A stretch of 64,000 nucleotides of DNA from Deinococcales bacterium (GTDB lineage Bacteria; Deinococcota; Deinococci; Deinococcales; JAAFIG01). The notes beneath the pieces are model-generated. The model was not told where the DNA came from. It made no database searches and saw only the letters and a list, made by a program, of their open reading frames with translations. Shown piece after piece: positions 17,003 through 26,003 of the stretch. The stretch spans positions 61,090 to 125,089 of the forward strand of contig JAAFIG010000011.1 in the NCBI GenBank assembly GCA_013298595.1, read 5' to 3'. Made by a program: the position numbers and the translations under genes. Within the stretch, counting starts at the first letter, position 1. Each line of letters starts with the position of its first letter.

Positions 17003-17042
17003 TAATAGTAGTAATAATAGGGGCTGTGGATAGTGTGGATAA
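17003..17042 (+). promoter_or_regulatory. DnaA-trio / GC / DnaA-box unwinding element
   Basis: Six consecutive trinucleotides read TAA TAG TAG TAA TAA TAG (17003-17020), followed by GGGC (17021-17024), then TGTGGATAG (17025-17033) and the perfect box TGTGGATAA (17034-17042). The order and spacing match the basal unwinding system known from Bacillus subtilis, in which DnaA-trios next to a GC-rich block and two DnaA boxes nucleate a DnaA filament on one strand. Confidence 0.75.
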
Positions 17043-17232
17043 GTACCTTTAAGGCTGTTCTAAACGCATTTCTGGGTGTGGATAAAACTGTGCATAACTT
17101 CTAGGTGTCCTGTGGATAACTTGTGGATAAGTCGGGAGTTATGCACAGGGTGTTTGGGGTCTCGAGTTATAAACAGCTTTTCCACAGGTTGTCCACAACT
17201 TATCCACAGGGTTATGAACAGACTTATCCACA
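17025..17232. promoter_or_regulatory. DnaA-box cluster 2 (oriC core)
   Basis: Perfect boxes are at 17034, 17077, 17111 and 17122 (TGTGGATAA) and at 17200 and 17224 (TTATCCACA). Near-matches are at 17025, 17089, 17139, 17178 and 17189. The first four point one way and the last two the other, giving two facing arrays. Confidence 0.92.
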
Positions 17233-17237
17233 AGCAT

Positions 17238-18572
17238 TTAGGTTAACTTGGCGCGGATCTCGCGGATATTTGCCATTAAATCCGTGTCTTGCTCGGATTG
17301 TTCTGCCACTTTTTGAATCGCATACAAAATAGTGCTGTGATCTCGAGCAAAGAAAGCCCCTATCTCGGGCAAACTATGATTAGTCAGTTCTCGAATGACA
17401 AACATCGCAACTTGGCGTGGCAGTACAACTTCTTTAGCCCGACCAGCTGATTTCAAAGCTTCGGTGGCAATCCCATAATGCAACGCTACAGTATCAAGAA
17501 TATCCTGCATCTCGAGACTGACTTCAGTTTCGGTAAAGACATTACTGAGGGCTTTTGCGGCAATGGACTTCGATACCTGATTACCTTCCAACCCATTTAA
17601 GCTGGCAAAAGCAATCACCCGCATTAGTGCACCTTCTAATTCGCGGATATTGCTGGTCACTTGTTTAGCAATAAACTCGAGAACTTCATCGGGAATAAAC
17701 ATCTGACGGTATTCACTATTCATACGTAAAATAGCCACTCGAGTTTCAAATTCTGGGCTTTGAATATCGGTAATTAAACCCCATTCAAAACGGCTGCGAA
17801 GCCGAGCCTCGAGGGTTAAAATATTCTTGGGTGGTCGGTCAGAAGAGAGGATAATTTGTTTTCCAGCTTCGTATAAAGCATTGAAAGTATGAAAAAATTC
17901 TTCTTGGGTGCGTTCTTTACCTGCAATAAATTGAATATCGTCTACCAGTAACAAATCTACGCTGCGGTAACGGTCTTTGAAATTGGTCATTTTATCTTCA
18001 CGGATTGAATTAATTAAATCATTGGTAAATGTTTCAGTACTGATATACTCGATGCGCTTATCAGGAAATCTTTCGGCAACACTATGCCCAACAGCGTGCA
18101 TAAGGTGCGTTTTACCAAGTCCGACTCCACCATAAATAAACAGTGGATTGTACGCTTTACCTGGTTGCTCTGCCACAGCTAAAGCAGCAGCATGGGCAAA
18201 ATTGTTATTTGGTCCAATGACAAATTTTTCAAACGTGTATTTAACATTGAGTTTATGCCGACCATCATCGTAGGTTTGGGCATTACTTTTAGCTTTTGGT
18301 TCAGGCTCGAGCATGGCTTCGGAAGTGCTTGGTAACACTTTAAAACCAATTTTAGGATTAGCTGATCCAATATGACGCAATGCTTCCTCGAGCAAATTTT
18401 GGTAATGCTGCTTTAACCAATCGGCAGCGAATGAATTTGGAACGCCGAGAATATAAGTGCCATTCTCGAGACCTTGTGGTTTTACTCGGGTAAACCAAGT
18501 GTGATACTCCACATCAGTAACGTTGCGTTTGACGTAATCCTTGACTTGTTCCCAGATGTCGAGCTGACTCAC
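17238..18572 (-). CDS. dnaA: Chromosomal replication initiator DnaA
   Basis: 444 residues. Domain I (1-85) is followed by a short acidic/lysine linker (86-108), the AAA+ domain with Walker [10 protein letters not shown] (148-156) and Walker [10 protein letters not shown], and the C-terminal helix-turn-helix with the signature [12 protein letters not shown] that binds TTATCCACA. DnaA melts oriC and recruits helicase. The start is a GTG at 18572, with a TACAAT -10 box seven bases upstream and a DnaA box directly behind it, which suggests leaderless transcription with autoregulation. The length is typical. Confidence 0.98.
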   Translation of the reverse strand: MSQLDIWEQVKDYVKRNVTDVEYHTWFTRVKPQGLENGTYILGVPNSFAADWLKQHYQNLLEEALRHIGSANPKIGFKVLPSTSEAMLEPEPKAKSNAQTYDDGRHKLNVKYTFEKFVIGPNNNFAHAAALAVAEQPGKAYNPLFIYGGVGLGKTHLMHAVGHSVAERFPDKRIEYISTETFTNDLINSIREDKMTNFKDRYRSVDLLLVDDIQFIAGKERTQEEFFHTFNALYEAGKQIILSSDRPPKNILTLEARLRSRFEWGLITDIQSPEFETRVAILRMNSEYRQMFIPDEVLEFIAKQVTSNIRELEGALMRVIAFASLNGLEGNQVSKSIAAKALSNVFTETEVSLEMQDILDTVALHYGIATEALKSAGRAKEVVLPRQVAMFVIRELTNHSLPEIGAFFARDHSTILYAIQKVAEQSEQDTDLMANIREIRAKLT

Positions 18573-18579
18573 AACGTCT

Positions 18580-18598
18580 ATTGTACTAGTTATCCACA
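18580..18598 (-). promoter_or_regulatory. dnaA leaderless promoter overlapped by a DnaA box
   Basis: Minus-strand TACAAT (18580-18585) lies seven bases from the GTG start. A perfect DnaA box occupies 18590-18598, four bases upstream of the -10, i.e. inside the promoter spacer. Bound DnaA should block polymerase, so negative autoregulation is inferred. Confidence 0.65.
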
Positions 18599-18812
18599 GG
18601 TTGCGATAGTCCTCTGAGTATAAGTTGGAGATTATACTCGAGTTCGGTTATTTTATTAAAGTATTGTGTTAAAAAGCTAACTATACTGCGTAGCACCACG
18701 TCCTAAATGATACTTTGACTGGGTATAGACATTCTCATGGGTGTGGATAACTAAGTTTTTTTGTGGATAACTTAGGTAAGGTGAGCAGTAAAATAACCTT
18801 AACTGTGGATAA
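18590..18812. promoter_or_regulatory. DnaA-box cluster 3 (upstream of dnaA)
   Basis: Perfect boxes are at 18590-18598 (TTATCCACA), 18742-18750, 18762-18770 and 18804-18812 (all TGTGGATAA). The second and third are 20 bases apart in direct repeat. Confidence 0.85.
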
Positions 18813-18849
18813 CTGTTTTGGGTATCATATGACCTGAGAAAAACTAAGG

Positions 18850-18929
18850 GTTTCACATGAAACTGTTTCACGGGGAAACAATTATAAGATTGAAACCGAG
18901 AAATATTGCTAAAGAGTTTCACATGAAAC
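18850..18929. promoter_or_regulatory. Cluster of three parS-like ParB sites
   Basis: GTTTCACATGAAAC occurs at 18850-18863 and again at 18916-18929, each one mismatch from the parS core GTTTCACGTGAAAC. Between them, TGTTTCACGGGGAAACA (18864-18880) has parS arms but one extra central base. ParB bound here would load SMC and ParA for segregation; the sites lie just upstream of the operon carrying parA and parB and may also control it. Confidence 0.8.
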
Positions 18930-18953
18930 TGTTTTTCTGGTAAATATATAGAC

Positions 18954-19310
18954 ATGGCACTTTCAGAGTTCGATCTCGGGTATATTATGGGTCTGATGGT
19001 AGGCGAAGGTTCATTTACGGGTGATAAAGAACAACCAGCCTTACAATTGCGCTTAAAAGAAGATGACCCCGAACCGCTCAAGAAACTAAACCGCTTATTA
19101 GGTGGTAGTATTTATGGACCTTATAACCACTCAGAACGAAAATACTACGTTTGGATGTTGCGCGGTGCAGCTCTTTGGAAAGCAACAGAACTTTTTTACC
19201 AACACTTACCTAATAGCCGTAAACGCAGACAATTTCTTGAATGGTGGCAAAAATACGCCCATAAACTGCCACCCTTACCGCCAGAACTTCAACTCGAGGT
19301 ACAACCATGA
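18954..19310 (+). CDS. LAGLIDADG-like small protein, coupled to rsmG
   Basis: 118 residues. The N-terminal segment GYIMGLMVGEGSF (residues 9-21) matches the first LAGLIDADG helix of homing endonucleases (consensus LxGLxxGEGSF, catalytic acidic residue E19 in GEGSF). It is followed by a strand LQLRLKEDD and a GSIYGPY turn, as in the family. Only one motif is present, so if active it would act as a homodimer. It is not inside an intron or intein. Its TGA overlaps the ATG of rsmG (ATGA, 19307-19310), so it is translationally coupled. It may be a domesticated DNA-binding protein. CTCGAG is almost absent in it. Confidence 0.7.
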   Translation: MALSEFDLGYIMGLMVGEGSFTGDKEQPALQLRLKEDDPEPLKKLNRLLGGSIYGPYNHSERKYYVWMLRGAALWKATELFYQHLPNSRKRRQFLEWWQKYAHKLPPLPPELQLEVQP

Positions 19311-19861
19311 CAATCAACCCACAACTCGAGATATACAGCCAATTGGTACGAGATTACTCTAAAGTTCTCGATTTAAGTTCACCAAAAATGCTACAAGAAT
19401 TTACAATTGGCATCGAACGAAGCCAAACATTTATACCAGCTATTCCAGAAAAAGCTCGAGTTCTAGATATTGGCAGTGGAGTTGGGCTACCAGCAATTCC
19501 CATAGCCATTCTTCGTCCAGATATTCAAATAACCCTTTGTGAAATTCGCCAGAAACGAGCTGCTTTTCTTGAACGCAGTGTCAGTCAATTAAAACTAAAT
19601 CATGCCACTGTTTTCCAAGGTGATGTACGAAAACTCGAGCAAACATTTGATTGCATCACAGCTCTTTGGGTTGGTAATCTCGAACAATTGTACACATTAG
19701 CTAAGCATTGCCTCGCGCCAACTTGGAGCATCATCACACGTAAAGGCAACGATGCCAGTATTGAACTCGAGCTTTTTTTGGAAAAGCACCCAGATATCAA
19801 CGGCACAATCCAGCTCTTAGACGATGGCGCAAATCTAGTGATTCTGCGCGGAGGAAATTAA
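19307..19861 (+). CDS. rsmG: 16S rRNA (guanine527-N7)-methyltransferase
   Basis: 184 residues, slightly shorter than the usual 200-215. The AdoMet-binding motif [17 protein letters not shown] and the following [13 protein letters not shown] are typical of RsmG (GidB). It methylates G527 of 16S rRNA. The ATG overlaps the stop of the LAGLIDADG-like ORF, and the stop lies one base before the parA start with a GGAGG ribosome-binding site embedded in the rsmG 3' end. Its position next to parAB and dnaA near oriC is the classical order. Confidence 0.92.
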   Translation: MTINPQLEIYSQLVRDYSKVLDLSSPKMLQEFTIGIERSQTFIPAIPEKARVLDIGSGVGLPAIPIAILRPDIQITLCEIRQKRAAFLERSVSQLKLNHATVFQGDVRKLEQTFDCITALWVGNLEQLYTLAKHCLAPTWSIITRKGNDASIELELFLEKHPDINGTIQLLDDGANLVILRGGN

Positions 19862-19862
19862 T

Positions 19863-20618
19863 ATGGCAACCAAGATCATCAGCTTTGTTAATCAAAAAGG
19901 AGGTGTTGGCAAAACCACAACGGCAGTCAATTTGGCAGCCTATTTAGCCAGCCATGGGCAAAGAATATTGCTTATAGATTTAGACCCACAAGGCAATGCC
20001 AGCAGCGGGTTGGGCATCCAAAATGCCGAAATTGGTATCTACGATGTCCTGATGGGTGATAGCAGTCTCAAGGAAGCTATCCAAGCAACAGACCAAGAAA
20101 AACTTTTTGTGCTGCCAGCAACTGCCGATTTAGCAGGTGCAATTGTTGAAATGAATGACCATCCAACCAAACTCAAAACTGTACTCGGAAAACTCGAGAA
20201 TTTTGATATTGTGCTGATAGATGCGCCACCATCATTGGGGGCATTAACCATCAATGCACTCACTGCTTCACATGGTTTAATCATTCCATTACAAGCCGAA
20301 TACTATGCACTCGAGGGAATTGCAGGGATGTTAGATACTGTTGAAAGAATTAAAGCAGGTTTAAACCCTAAATTGAATATTCTTGGCATTGTTGTCACCA
20401 TGTTTGATACCAGAACCAATCTTGCTCAACAAGTCGAACAAAATGTGCGTAAACACTTTGGCGATTTGGTTTTTTGGTCTGTGATTCCACGCAATGTGAA
20501 ATTATCCGAAGCCCCAAGTTATGGGCAAACCATTAATAAGTATGCTCCGATCTCGAGTGGTGCAGGAGCTTACAAGCGCTTAGCGCAGGAGGTGATGCAA
20601 CGTGTCCAAAAGCTCTAA
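19863..20618 (+). CDS. parA: Chromosome-partitioning ATPase ParA (Soj)
   Basis: 251 residues. The deviant Walker A KGGVGKTT (residues 12-19) with signature lysine K12, followed by DLDPQGNAS and [10 protein letters not shown], is the ParA/Soj hallmark. It binds DNA non-specifically in its ATP form and moves ParB-parS complexes; in other bacteria it also modulates DnaA. It overlaps parB by 17 bases, with the parB ribosome-binding site (AGGAGGTGAT) inside its 3' end. Confidence 0.97.
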   Translation: MATKIISFVNQKGGVGKTTTAVNLAAYLASHGQRILLIDLDPQGNASSGLGIQNAEIGIYDVLMGDSSLKEAIQATDQEKLFVLPATADLAGAIVEMNDHPTKLKTVLGKLENFDIVLIDAPPSLGALTINALTASHGLIIPLQAEYYALEGIAGMLDTVERIKAGLNPKLNILGIVVTMFDTRTNLAQQVEQNVRKHFGDLVFWSVIPRNVKLSEAPSYGQTINKYAPISSGAGAYKRLAQEVMQRVQKL

Positions 20619-21456
20619 AACAGGTGGTTTAGGCAGAGGCTTAGATGCTCTGATTCCCAAAGGCAAAGAAGACCCTGTCAGCACCCAAGCACCCACCCAT
20701 TTGGCTATTAAACTACTCGAGCCAAACCCTAAGCAACCTCGTGGGATTTTTGACGAAGCTGCTCTCGAGGAGTTAACTGCTAGTATCCGCGAGAAAGGTG
20801 TGATTCAACCTTTATTGGTGCGCCCACGAGGTAAGCGTTACGAAATTGTTGCTGGAGAACGACGTTGGCGAGCAGCTCAACGAGCAGGTCTTGAGCAAGT
20901 ACCTGTGGTGATTCGTGAGTTAACAGATCGTGAAACCCTCGAGATTGCTTTAATCGAAAATTTGCAACGCGAAGACCTTGGCGCACTCGAAGAAGCTCGA
21001 GCCTATAACCAATTGCTCGAATTAGGTACAACCCAAGATGAAGTGGCAAAAGCTGTAGGTAAAGCCCGTAGTACGGTTACAAATAGTCTGCGTTTATTGC
21101 AACTAACTAAGGATGCCCAGCTTGCTTTAGAAGATGGAAGTATCACATCAGGACACGCTCGCGCTATACTTGGGCAACCCGCTGTAGACCGCGATTGGGC
21201 ACTCGAGCAAATTGTGGTACGTGATTTAACTGTGCGCCAAGCAGAACAACTAAAACGCGAACCACCAGCCGAAACGGTGGCTAAACAAGCAGCGCTCGAG
21301 AAACCCAGAGTTCACCGACAACTTGAACTTGAACTCTCGAGAATTGCTGGTACAAAAGTCAAAATAGTTGGACAAGATAAAGGCAAACTTGAATTGTATT
21401 ATCACAATTTGGAAGATTTAAATCGAATCCTCGAGATTCTTGGTTACGAACAATAA
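20602..21456 (+). CDS. parB: Chromosome-partitioning protein ParB (Spo0J)
   Basis: 284 residues from a GTG start. The N-terminus [11 protein letters not shown] is the usual ParA-interacting peptide. The CTPase motif [12 protein letters not shown] and an HTH ([19 protein letters not shown]) that reads parS follow, with a C-terminal dimerisation domain. It loads onto the parS-like sites 1.7 kb upstream and spreads as a CTP clamp. A strong hairpin terminator follows 10 bases after the stop, closing the operon. Confidence 0.97.
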   Translation: MSKSSKTGGLGRGLDALIPKGKEDPVSTQAPTHLAIKLLEPNPKQPRGIFDEAALEELTASIREKGVIQPLLVRPRGKRYEIVAGERRWRAAQRAGLEQVPVVIRELTDRETLEIALIENLQREDLGALEEARAYNQLLELGTTQDEVAKAVGKARSTVTNSLRLLQLTKDAQLALEDGSITSGHARAILGQPAVDRDWALEQIVVRDLTVRQAEQLKREPPAETVAKQAALEKPRVHRQLELELSRIAGTKVKIVGQDKGKLELYYHNLEDLNRILEILGYEQ

Positions 21457-21465
21457 CATTCGGTT

Positions 21466-21505
21466 AAAAACTGTGAAACGCTGCACCATGTTTCACAGTT
21501 TTTTT
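21466..21505 (+). terminator. Terminator of the rsmG-parA-parB operon
   Basis: A 14-bp stem AAAAACTGTGAAAC / GTTTCACAGTTTTT with a 10-base loop runs into a T-tract. The stem contains half a parS-like palindrome (GTTTCAC). Confidence 0.85.
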
Positions 21506-21567
21506 ATGGTGACAATTTATGACTAAATAACAAAAGTTGAATTTGAGCAGCCCTGGTTACATTAGTA

Positions 21568-21579
21568 TAAGCTAAACCC
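21568..21579 (+). promoter_or_regulatory. Leaderless promoter of the HIT gene
   Basis: TAAGCT (21568-21573) is followed by six bases and the ATG at 21580. Confidence 0.5.
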
Positions 21580-21933
21580 ATGACCATTTTTGAAAAAATT
21601 ATCGCTCGAGAAATCCCTAGTACCATTGTTTTTGAAAACAGTGATTACATTGCTTTCAAAGATATCAACCCAAAAGCTCCTGTGCATGTGCTTTGTGTTC
21701 CTAAAAAAGTCTCGGCTCGGTTAGACGAAATAACCGATGCCCTCGAGATTGGGCAATTATTTCAAACAGCCAGCCGAGTGGCTCGAGAAGCTTGTCGTTT
21801 AACCGATTACCGCTTAGCCATTAATGTGGGTGCTGGTGCTGGACAAATAGTTTTTCATACCCATGTTCATATTCTTGGTGGTTGGAAAAACCAAGATGCG
21901 GACACACACCATAATGAAATGGGTCAGCAGTAA
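21580..21933 (+). CDS. HIT-family nucleotide hydrolase (HINT-like)
   Basis: 117 residues, the normal length. The histidine triad is visible as FHTHVHILGGW near the C-terminus, and the N-terminus has the HINT-like IFEKIIAREIPSTIVFE. HINT enzymes cleave aminoacyl-AMP and related phosphoramidates. The four-base gap to the next ORF suggests a two-gene transcript. Confidence 0.92.
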   Translation: MTIFEKIIAREIPSTIVFENSDYIAFKDINPKAPVHVLCVPKKVSARLDEITDALEIGQLFQTASRVAREACRLTDYRLAINVGAGAGQIVFHTHVHILGGWKNQDADTHHNEMGQQ

Positions 21934-21936
21934 CTC

Positions 21937-22446
21937 ATGCGATACGCTGTTTTTCTGCGTGCCATTAACCTTGGTAAGCACAATAAAATGCTAATGCTCG
22001 AGTTGAAAACTTGGTTAACAGAAATGGGTTGCTGCAACATCGAAACATATTTGCAAACAGGCAACATAATGCTCGAGACCACGAAACCAGCCGAGGAGTT
22101 TGCGATTCAACTCGAAACAACACTGCTCGAGAAGCACTATAAAGATGTCAGTGTATTTGTTCGAGATCAACAGCAAATACAGTCGCTTCTCGAGACTCAG
22201 CCGTTCAAAACACCACTCGAGACACATCAGGAATACATTACCTTGTTGCGTCATCCCAGCGCCTTTGTATTGCCCCAAAGTGCCAATGGACTCGAGGTTG
22301 TGCAACGAGACCCTTTAACGGTTTTTACTCGCCTCGAGAAGCACCCAGATGCGACTGCGCCAAATGCGTGGATTGAACGGCACACAAAAACCAAAGCCAC
22401 CTCGAGATTCTGGCGAGTGATGGCAGTGTTTTTGCAAAAGTTTTAG
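21937..22446 (+). CDS. DUF1697 protein
   Basis: 169 residues beginning YAVFLRAINLGKHNKM and containing NIETYLQTGNIML, both hallmarks of DUF1697 (the usual signature is LRGINVGG...SGN). Function in the family is unknown. It starts at an ATG four bases after the HIT stop and ends before a strong bidirectional hairpin. CTCGAG density is very high here (about ten copies). Confidence 0.85.
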   Translation: MRYAVFLRAINLGKHNKMLMLELKTWLTEMGCCNIETYLQTGNIMLETTKPAEEFAIQLETTLLEKHYKDVSVFVRDQQQIQSLLETQPFKTPLETHQEYITLLRHPSAFVLPQSANGLEVVQRDPLTVFTRLEKHPDATAPNAWIERHTKTKATSRFWRVMAVFLQKF

Positions 22447-22464
22447 TGGCTGTAACAATAAAAA

Positions 22465-22492
22465 TAACCACGTTTTTGCAAAAACGTGGTTA
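22465..22492. terminator. Bidirectional terminator, perfect 28-bp palindrome
   Basis: The stem TAACCACGTTTTTGC pairs perfectly with its mirror, leaving A/T-rich flanks on both sides. It separates the DUF1697 gene from the convergent small membrane protein gene. Confidence 0.85.
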
Positions 22493-22509
22493 TAAGTTTT
22501 TAGAATTGT

Positions 22510-22779
22510 TTAGCGGTTAAAGCCATACGTGGCAAAATTATAGATCATACCAGCCACAGGAATCAGCATTAGGGTCAGTAATAACCAGCTTTGACGGTCA
22601 CCGAGTTTAGCAAAAACAGAAATCGGTTTAGCCGTTATAACACTAGGGGCAACGACAACTCGTTCGACTCGAGGGCGATCAACCTTGGTGATAGTACGTG
22701 GTTGGGTTGGAGCGACAAATTGGACTCGAGCGGTTTTGCGCGGAGTGATAGGGGTGCGTTCTGTAATGAGCATAGACAT
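22510..22779 (-). CDS. Small membrane protein of unknown function
   Basis: 89 residues. A Pro/Thr/Arg-rich, basic N-terminal half (pI high; TPRKTARVQF and TKVDRPRVERVVV) is followed by one membrane helix (SWLLLTLMLIPVAGMIYNFA) near the C-terminus, predicted to leave the basic tail in the cytoplasm. The ATG at 22779 has a GAGG site eight bases upstream. A canonical -10 (TATAAT) on the minus strand near 22862-22867 with TTCACA 18 bases upstream is a plausible leadered promoter. No family is recognised. Confidence 0.6.
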   Translation of the reverse strand: MSMLITERTPITPRKTARVQFVAPTQPRTITKVDRPRVERVVVAPSVITAKPISVFAKLGDRQSWLLLTLMLIPVAGMIYNFATYGFNR

Positions 22780-23225
22780 ATTTTGCCTCAAGCAGAATGA
22801 AATGTCAAGATTCGTTTCGCATTCCGCAGAATTCGGAGAATCATTTCCCCGTTGACTAGATTATTATAGCACAAAATGTCGCGGTGTGTGAAAAATACAC
22901 ACCATATATGGTATCTGAGCTAACAAGATATGGTATATTTAACTCGAGTCTAAAAACAGTAATTACAGTTTAAGGTCATTGGGTGGCTCGGCAAAAAATG
23001 CGTCTCAGAAGATAAAAAACTGAACTAGATAATACGCGATATCGCCCATTACGTTAAAAACAGTCTAAAAACAACATACAAGATGTGCTTGTCAGAGTTT
23101 TGTAAGAATTTGCACGAGTTGCACCAAGTTCACTCGAGCCACAAAAATAACTTTAGCAATCAAAAACCAGTAAAAAAGGCAAACCAAAAAAGTTTGCCCA
23201 AAAGCAACAACAAAACATTAAAAAA
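22780..23225. other. Gene-free region upstream of the small membrane protein
   Basis: 446 bases. It contains the likely promoter of the small membrane protein gene (TATAAT near 22862), two copies of ATATGGTAT (around 22907 and 22931), one CTCGAG near 22944 and one near 23133, and the pgm terminator. No conserved reading frame is apparent. Confidence 0.5.
23172..23198 (-). terminator. Terminator of pgm
   Basis: On the minus strand GGCAAAC / GTTTGCC encloses a T-rich loop and is followed by a run of six T. It lies 28 bases after the pgm stop. Confidence 0.8.
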
Positions 23226-24866
23226 CTAAGCACCAGCCGCAGCAAATGCCACTGAAACCATCGCTTTGGCTTCCTTGAGTACTGCATCGCAGTGTGCATC
23301 CGAGATAAAACTCTCGGCATAAATTTTGTATAACTCCTCAGTACCACTGGGGCGAGCTGTAAACCAAGCATTCTCGGTACAAACTTTTAAACCACCAATA
23401 CTTTCGTTATTACTGGGTGCTCGAGTGAGTTTGGCTGTGATAACCTCACCAGCTAAGGTGCTAGCAGAAACCATATCAGGCGTTAGACTCGAGAGAATTT
23501 TTTTCTGAGCGCTACTGGCAGGAGCATCTATGCGTTTATAAAAACTTTTACCAAACTCAGTCTCGAGCCGTGCATAATGTACATCGGGCGTTGAGCCTGT
23601 CACAGCTGTAATTTCAGCTGCCAATAACCCAAGAATAATTCCGTCCTTATCGGTACTCCAAGCTGTGCCATCAAAACGCTGGAAACTGGCACCAGCTGAT
23701 TCCTCACCACCAAAACCAATGGTGGCATTCAGTAAACCATCCACAAAATACTTAAAACCAACAGGTACTTCCTCGAGTTTACGCCCAAGCCGTGCTACCA
23801 CCCGATCAATTAAACTGCTCGAGACAAGGGTTTTACCAACGCCCATATTGGCATTCCAAGCAGGGCGATGGGTGTATAAATACTCGATACAAACAGCTAA
23901 GAAATGATTGGGATTCATCAGACCACTTGGGGTGACAATGCCGTGCCTATCAGCATCGGGGTCGTTGCCAATTGCCACAGCAAAACGATCTTTTAATTCA
24001 ATCAAACCAGCCATTGCACTTGGACTGCTGCAATCCATACGGATTTTGCCATCTTTATCCACTCGCATAAAAGAAAAAGTCGGGTCTATACGCGAATTAA
24101 CAATGGTTAAATCCAGACCATACACCTCAAGAATCTTTTGCCAAACAGGTAAACTCGAGCCACCAAGCGGGTCTACACCAATTTTGACACCCGATTTTTT
24201 AATAGCTGCTAAATCAACCACATTGGCTAAATCGGCAACATAAGGTGAAATAAAATCAAAGGCTTCGGCTTTTGCTAAAGCAGCCACAAAAGACATGCGT
24301 TGAACACCAACCAAACCCGCCTCGAGTAAAACATTGGCTCGAGCTTCAATCCATTTGGTAACTGCTGTATCGGCAGGACCACCCGTTGGTGGGTTGTACT
24401 TAAAACCACCATCTTCGGGTGGATTATGCGATGGAGTAATGACAATGCCATCGGACTGGACTGCACTGTTTTTATTCGCAGCTAAAATGGCATGTGAAAC
24501 CAACGGCGTAGGTGTTAAACCACGATTCTGATCAAAACGTACCCGCACACCATTGGCAACTAAAACCTCGAGAGCTGTGATAAACGCAGGTTCAGAAAGC
24601 GCATGTGAATCAAAACCAATATACAGCGCTCCAGTAATTCCAACCGAAGCACGATACTCGGCAGTTGCCTGAGCAATCGCTGCAATATGAGCATCGTTAA
24701 ATGAACCACGTTCACTCGAGCCACGATGCCCAGAGGTGCCAAAAGCAACTCTTTGGGTAGGATTATGTACATCGGGCTGCACAGCATAATACGCAGCCAC
24801 CAAACGCGGAATATTCTCGAGAATGTCAAACGGAGCTACAAGCCCAGCCAGAGGATGTAATGCCAT
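23226..24866 (-). CDS. pgm: Phosphoglucomutase, alpha-D-glucose specific
   Basis: 546 residues, the family length. The N-terminal [10 protein letters not shown], the phosphoserine loop [12 protein letters not shown], the metal loop [10 protein letters not shown] and the sugar-binding GGEESAGAS are all present. It interconverts glucose-1-phosphate and glucose-6-phosphate, linking glycogen turnover (a glucan phosphorylase is at 34.7 kb) to glycolysis. The ATG at 24866 is chosen because a TATTCT -10 box (24873-24878) lies six bases upstream; the longer in-frame start at 24953 would add 29 residues that overlap the divergent promoter. Confidence 0.95.
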   Translation of the reverse strand: MALHPLAGLVAPFDILENIPRLVAAYYAVQPDVHNPTQRVAFGTSGHRGSSERGSFNDAHIAAIAQATAEYRASVGITGALYIGFDSHALSEPAFITALEVLVANGVRVRFDQNRGLTPTPLVSHAILAANKNSAVQSDGIVITPSHNPPEDGGFKYNPPTGGPADTAVTKWIEARANVLLEAGLVGVQRMSFVAALAKAEAFDFISPYVADLANVVDLAAIKKSGVKIGVDPLGGSSLPVWQKILEVYGLDLTIVNSRIDPTFSFMRVDKDGKIRMDCSSPSAMAGLIELKDRFAVAIGNDPDADRHGIVTPSGLMNPNHFLAVCIEYLYTHRPAWNANMGVGKTLVSSSLIDRVVARLGRKLEEVPVGFKYFVDGLLNATIGFGGEESAGASFQRFDGTAWSTDKDGIILGLLAAEITAVTGSTPDVHYARLETEFGKSFYKRIDAPASSAQKKILSSLTPDMVSASTLAGEVITAKLTRAPSNNESIGGLKVCTENAWFTARPSGTEELYKIYAESFISDAHCDAVLKEAKAMVSVAFAAAGA

Positions 24867-24872
24867 ACCAAC

Positions 24873-24932
24873 AGAATACGCGAATTCGGTACGAGATGCT
24901 GCCTCATTAAATTCACTCGAGTTGAGTACAAT
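24873..24932. promoter_or_regulatory. Divergent leaderless promoters (pgm and lipoprotein)
   Basis: Minus-strand TATTCT (24873-24878) serves pgm. Plus-strand TACAAT (24927-24932) lies six bases before the ATG at 24939. Confidence 0.6.
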
Positions 24933-24938
24933 GGTTGT

Positions 24939-25994
24939 ATGAAAAAATTGCAAATTCTTGGTGTTTACGCACTGGCAGGTCTTTTGATGGCATGCAATAA
25001 CAACACTGCTTCACGACAAGTTTGGCATGCCAGTTGGCGTGAAAGTTTGATTCGTGCCTATAACGAAAATCTTTGGGGAACAGGTAACAGTGCCAATGCC
25101 ACCACCACACTTAACTTGGCTGCTTGTGGTAATGCCAAACCCAACGATGTACTACAAGATGGTGGCGGTAACATCATTTTTACGGATAGTGCCAATGGCA
25201 AAGTGATTCGTATCAATGCAGGGATTTTCTCGAGTGGCGGCACAATAAAATTAACCGCTGCCCAATGCACCACAATTGCTTCGGGTTTAACAGAAGTGAT
25301 TGGTTTAGCTTTAGATATTGATCAGCGCAGTATTTTTTATGGCAGCAATGCAGGTGTTGGTTATTTACAAGCCAGTGGGACAAGTTACACCCCGATGAGT
25401 ATTGGTAATTTAGCCGCTGCTGGCACTGTTTCTGGCATTAAAGCTATTGCAAATAGGTTATATGTTGTGGATTACAGTAATTTTAATAACGCAAGCGCAA
25501 ATGTTAAAGTCTATGATTTAAATGTAAACCGCACCACAGCCACGCTTAAACTGACATTCACACCCACGAGTAGCACCTTTGCATTACCAGAAGGTATTGC
25601 TTACACCAACGGGCGCATTTGGGTGAGTAATAACAACGCTGCTAATATCATGGGATTTCGTGAATCCGATATCAACAGTAAAATCAGTAGTAACCCAGGC
25701 TCCGCTCAAACCATCGCTTTTCAGAGTCTCGAGCATGAAACCCCAGGTACCGATGCGTACTTACAATGCCCAGGCGGTTTAGCCACAGATGCTGATGGGA
25801 ATTTATGGGTTAACGTTCAAGGTGCAAGTGCTGCTAATGCTGATTGTGGCAGTACCGCTACAGCTTTTGGCAGTGTTTTTATGTACGCGGCTTCGCAATT
25901 GAATTTCTCGGCAACAAGCACTACAAAACCCAAAGTTCAACTCAGTGGAATTGCCAGCGTACCAGGCTATGGTGGTATTGCGTTTTCAAAGTAA
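24939..25994 (+). CDS. Lipoprotein with SMP-30/NHL-like beta-propeller
   Basis: 351 residues. The N-terminus has a lipoprotein signal (LLMAC, Cys19), followed by repeated propeller-style blades such as [25 protein letters not shown] strands, GRIWVSNNN and [12 protein letters not shown]. It is probably anchored at the cell surface or the periplasmic membrane face. A hydrolase of the SMP-30 type cannot be confirmed because the metal ligands are not obvious. The leaderless promoter fixes the start. Confidence 0.7.
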   Translation: MKKLQILGVYALAGLLMACNNNTASRQVWHASWRESLIRAYNENLWGTGNSANATTTLNLAACGNAKPNDVLQDGGGNIIFTDSANGKVIRINAGIFSSGGTIKLTAAQCTTIASGLTEVIGLALDIDQRSIFYGSNAGVGYLQASGTSYTPMSIGNLAAAGTVSGIKAIANRLYVVDYSNFNNASANVKVYDLNVNRTTATLKLTFTPTSSTFALPEGIAYTNGRIWVSNNNAANIMGFRESDINSKISSNPGSAQTIAFQSLEHETPGTDAYLQCPGGLATDADGNLWVNVQGASAANADCGSTATAFGSVFMYAASQLNFSATSTTKPKVQLSGIASVPGYGGIAFSK

Positions 25995-26003
25995 GCTAAG
26001 CCC
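25992..26003 (+). promoter_or_regulatory. Leaderless promoter overlapping the upstream stop codon
   Basis: TAAGCT (25992-25997), six bases before the ATG at 26004, begins with the TAA stop codon of the propeller gene. The same bases serve as stop and -10 element. Confidence 0.5.

Larger units (their letters stand above)
16809..17237. other. Putative oriC region between dnaA and dnaN
   Basis: 429 gene-free bases. The dnaN-proximal part (16870-17020) is AT-rich with T-runs and AATAATAG-like repeats, a likely unwinding region. The dnaA-proximal part (17025-17232) is packed with DnaA boxes. This dnaA-oriC-dnaN arrangement is the classical one. Confidence 0.9.
18573..18953. other. Intergenic region with dnaA promoter, DnaA boxes and parS-like sites
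   Basis: 381 bases without a gene. From left to right it contains the dnaA promoter, a DnaA box, an AT-rich stretch, three more DnaA boxes (18742-18812), three parS-like palindromes (18850-18929) and the start of the plus-strand operon. Confidence 0.8.

Noticed and set aside
22800..22860. Imperfect inverted repeat around CCGCAGAATTCGGAG upstream of the small membrane gene
   Set aside because: The dyad is short and imperfect, and I could not connect it to a known regulator.
24867..24953. Longer N-terminus for phosphoglucomutase
   Set aside because: It would overlap the divergent promoter region and the neighbouring gene start; TATTCT six bases before 24866 supports the shorter form.
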